A DNA stretch of 6,908 bases from Myxococcaceae bacterium (GTDB lineage Bacteria; Myxococcota; Myxococcia; Myxococcales; Myxococcaceae). Each line of letters opens with the position of its first letter. Position 1 is the stretch's first letter. The position numbers and the translations under genes are program-made. The notes under the pieces are model-generated. The model made no database searches and was not told the DNA's origin. It was given only the letters and a program-made list of their open reading frames with translations. The stretch covers positions 1 to 6,908 of the forward strand of contig JAGSPQ010000188.1 in assembly GCA_018262385.1 (NCBI GenBank), given 5' to 3'. Of this stretch, positions 5,195-6,908 are shown piece after piece.

Positions 5195-6908
5195 CTACCG
5201 CTTCGACTTGCCCAACAGGCGCAGCTCGCGAAGCGCCTCGGTGCAGTCGGGGTTGGCCTGAATCGCCTTCTCGAAGTTCTTCTCGGCCTTGTCCGGCCGG
5301 CCGATCGCCTTCTGGATGTAGCCGGCGAACAGGTAGCTCTTGTCGACCTTCGGGTTGAGCTCGATCGCGCGCTCGATCGCCTGCAGCGCCTCTCCGACCA
5401 TGCTGCCGTTCTTCGGATCGAGCTGGAACTTGCTCCAGCCGAGCCAGGCGTGGAACTCGCCCTCGTCGGGGTAGAGGATGATCGCCTCGCGGAACAGCTG
5501 CCAGGCGCCCTCGTAGTCCCGCTGGCGCATCTTCTCTTCGCCCTTCTGGAACTTGCCCTCGGCGGCGAGGATCTTCCCCACCTCGTCGCCCATCTCGCGC
5601 TTCATCCCCTGGGCGAGCTCCTTCACGTAGCGCTCGCGCTCGATCGGATCGGTGAGGGTGTCGTGGGCCGAGCTGATCAGATCGTAGATCTGCTGGGCGA
5701 GCTGGCGGACCTCGGCGGACGACGAGCCGAAGTGCTTGTCGGGGTGGTATTCCTTGGCGAGCGCGAAGTAGGCGCGCTTGACGTCCTCCCGGGTGGCGGT
5801 GGTCGGCAGCCCGAGGATCTCGAAGTAGTCGAGCTTGCGCATCGCGGCGACCTTGCCGGCGAGCCGCTCGCGCATCACGCCCTCTTCGCCGGTCAGCTTG
5901 CCGGCGCTGACCACTGCTGACAGCTCGGGCAGCAGCGAGCCCGAGCGCGCCATCACCGAGCGCTCGCTGCGCCGGGGCGACTTCTTGTCGGCCGCCGGGC
6001 TGGAGGGCGGGGTGGGCACCGGCGGGGCGAGGGCGGGGCCCTTCTTCTTCGCCGAGGGCGCCGGGGCGGGCGCGGGCGCCAGGGCCGCCGAGACCTTCGC
6101 GTCGTCCCACGGCATCGGCAGGGTGGGATCGCGGCTCACCGCCGCCCGGGCCGGAGAGCTGCCGAGGATCGCGTCGCGCACCGGCAGCGGCGGAGGCGAA
6201 GAGCGGGCCGGCGGCAGCGGAGGCGGCCTATGCGACGGCGCCGCCTGCCCCGCGGGCTTGCTGCTGATCGTCGCGGCCATCATCGCCAGCGAGGGGCGCG
6301 GCTTTCCCTCTGCCGGCTTGTCCCGCAGCTCGATCATCTGCGCGCACTTCATCGCGAAGAAGAGCCGGTCGGTCTCCATCGGCGACAGCAGATCCAGCGC
6401 CCGCAGCGTCGAGACCTTCTTGTGGCCGTCGGCCTGGGCGATCAGCCGCTGCTCTTCCTCGCCCAGGCCCGCGTCCTGCAGCGCGTAGAGCGGCTCGGTC
6501 GAGGGGTGGACGTACTTGCCGTCGATGTCGCCCAGCGCTGCGCGCAGCCGCTTCTGGTCGTAGTTCTTCTTGATCCCTTCGTAGATCACCTGCGCCGCGG
6601 TCAGCCCCAGCTGCACCGTGTCGGGCGGAGGAGCGACCTTGGGGTTGAACTGGTACTCGCCGGAGTCCCAGCTGAACGCGTCGAAGATCTTGGTCTGCAG
6701 CTGCAGCTGCAGCGCGTACTGCAGGTTGTGGGGGCTGATGCAGCCCATCTCGATCAGCACCGTGCCCTGCATCCGGCCGCCGGACTTCGAGCGCTTGAGC
6801 GAGCTCTCGCACTCCGCTTCGCTGATCATCTTCTCGCGGATCATCACCCGGCCCAGGCACTCGGAGAGCAGGTTGCTCTTCACGCTGGTGGCGAGGCCGC
6901 CGCGGAAA
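5195..6908 (-). CDS. DUF4388-type / J-domain / TPR protein, 5' end outside the window
   Basis: Multi-domain protein whose frame is open to the right edge. Residues are numbered from the in-frame GTG at 6881-6883. The codons before that GTG read F-R-G-G-L-A-T-S, which continues the DUF4388 pattern 'F..G....v.SNL.SE.LG', so the GTG is probably internal and the true start lies outside. Residues 1-80 are the second half of that domain (ending F-S-W-D-S-G-E-Y-Q-F), and 90-190 are a helical extension with 'ADGHKKVSTL'. Residues about 205-305 are a Pro/Ala-rich linker. The J-domain is about 350-422 (L-D-Y-F-E-I-L-G-L), with intact H-P-D at 380-382, so it should stimulate an Hsp70/DnaK ATPase. TPR-like helical repeats fill about 440-555. 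This looks like a cytoplasmic co-chaperone or signalling scaffold of myxobacterial type. It lacks the Gly/Phe and zinc-finger regions of true DnaJ. The stop TAG lies 5 bases before the patatin start. Confidence 0.87.
   Translation of the reverse strand, partial: FRGGLATSVKSNLLSECLGRVMIREKMISEAECESSLKRSKSGGRMQGTVLIEMGCISPHNLQYALQLQLQTKIFDAFSWDSGEYQFNPKVAPPPDTVQLGLTAAQVIYEGIKKNYDQKRLRAALGDIDGKYVHPSTEPLYALQDAGLGEEEQRLIAQADGHKKVSTLRALDLLSPMETDRLFFAMKCAQMIELRDKPAEGKPRPSLAMMAATISSKPAGQAAPSHRPPPLPPARSSPPPLPVRDAILGSSPARAAVSRDPTLPMPWDDAKVSAALAPAPAPAPSAKKKGPALAPPVPTPPSSPAADKKSPRRSERSVMARSGSLLPELSAVVSAGKLTGEEGVMRERLAGKVAAMRKLDYFEILGLPTTATREDVKRAYFALAKEYHPDKHFGSSSAEVRQLAQQIYDLISSAHDTLTDPIERERYVKELAQGMKREMGDEVGKILAAEGKFQKGEEKMRQRDYEGAWQLFREAIILYPDEGEFHAWLGWSKFQLDPKNGSMVGEALQAIERAIELNPKVDKSYLFAGYIQKAIGRPDKAEKNFEKAIQANPDCTEALRELRLLGKSKR

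Noticed and set aside
3777..5261. Long plus-strand ORF (494 codons) antisense to the patatin gene
   Set aside because: Low-complexity composition and no domain; it mirrors the third-position bias of the real patatin gene on the minus strand.
6030..6090. GC-rich repeated GGGCGC-like tract
   Set aside because: It encodes the Ala-Pro run of the linker in the J-domain protein; low-complexity coding sequence rather than a separate element.
5450..6488. Plus-strand ORFs opposite the J-domain gene
   Set aside because: No motif, and Ala/Gly/Leu-rich runs expected from antisense reading of GC-rich coding DNA.
6695..6712. Three tandem copies of CTGCAG
   Set aside because: They lie in frame in the J-domain gene and encode part of an alternating Leu-Gln helix; too short to be a meaningful repeat array.
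5195..6908. Calling the J-domain gene dnaJ
   Set aside because: The J-domain is internal, and the Gly/Phe region, zinc-finger repeats and DnaJ C-terminal domain are absent.

Overview
High-GC DNA (roughly two thirds G+C by eye) with strongly GC-biased third codon positions. Several proteins have the style of Myxococcota and related former Deltaproteobacteria: a PilZ protein, a DUF4388-type domain fused to a J-domain and TPR repeats, a DUF4124 protein and a winged-helix AAA+ ATPase. I infer a chromosomal segment of such an organism. The taxonomic call rests on gene style only. I see no insertion sequence, phage gene, integrase, tRNA, rRNA or CRISPR array.

Layout: the window is almost fully coding, with seven genes and no gene-free stretch longer than 59 bases. 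On the plus strand, the left edge holds the 3' part of a PilZ-domain gene (2-316). All other genes are on the minus strand and read from right to left: a DUF4388/J-domain/TPR protein entering from the right edge (5195-6908, 5' end missing); a patatin-like phospholipase (3765-5189); a branched-chain amino acid aminotransferase, ilvE (2758-3705); a winged-helix AAA+ ATPase (1293-2726); a secreted DUF4124/thioredoxin-fold protein without cysteines (745-1296); and a GNAT N-acetyltransferase (323-748). The PilZ and GNAT genes converge with 6 bases between their stop codons.

Organisation: the J-domain and patatin genes are 5 bases apart and probably cotranscribed. A 59-base gap precedes ilvE and holds a weak promoter candidate. 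The AAA+ gene follows ilvE after 31 bases. The AAA+, DUF4124/thioredoxin and GNAT genes are joined by two 4-base stop/start overlaps (ATGA and GTGA), which suggests translational coupling. The minus strand therefore looks like one long transcription unit, or two units dividing before ilvE.

Function: IlvE is housekeeping metabolism. The other genes look regulatory or envelope-related: c-di-GMP sensing (PilZ), Hsp70 co-chaperone or scaffold (J/TPR), lipid acyl hydrolase (patatin), remodelling ATPase (AAA+) and a periplasmic non-redox thioredoxin fold. The most unusual points are the cysteine-free thioredoxin fold, the altered oxyanion-hole motif and unassigned N-terminal region of the patatin, the wide Walker A to Walker B spacing of the AAA+ protein, and the pairing of a DUF4388/J/TPR protein with a patatin. 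I do not see clear proof of a new multi-gene system.
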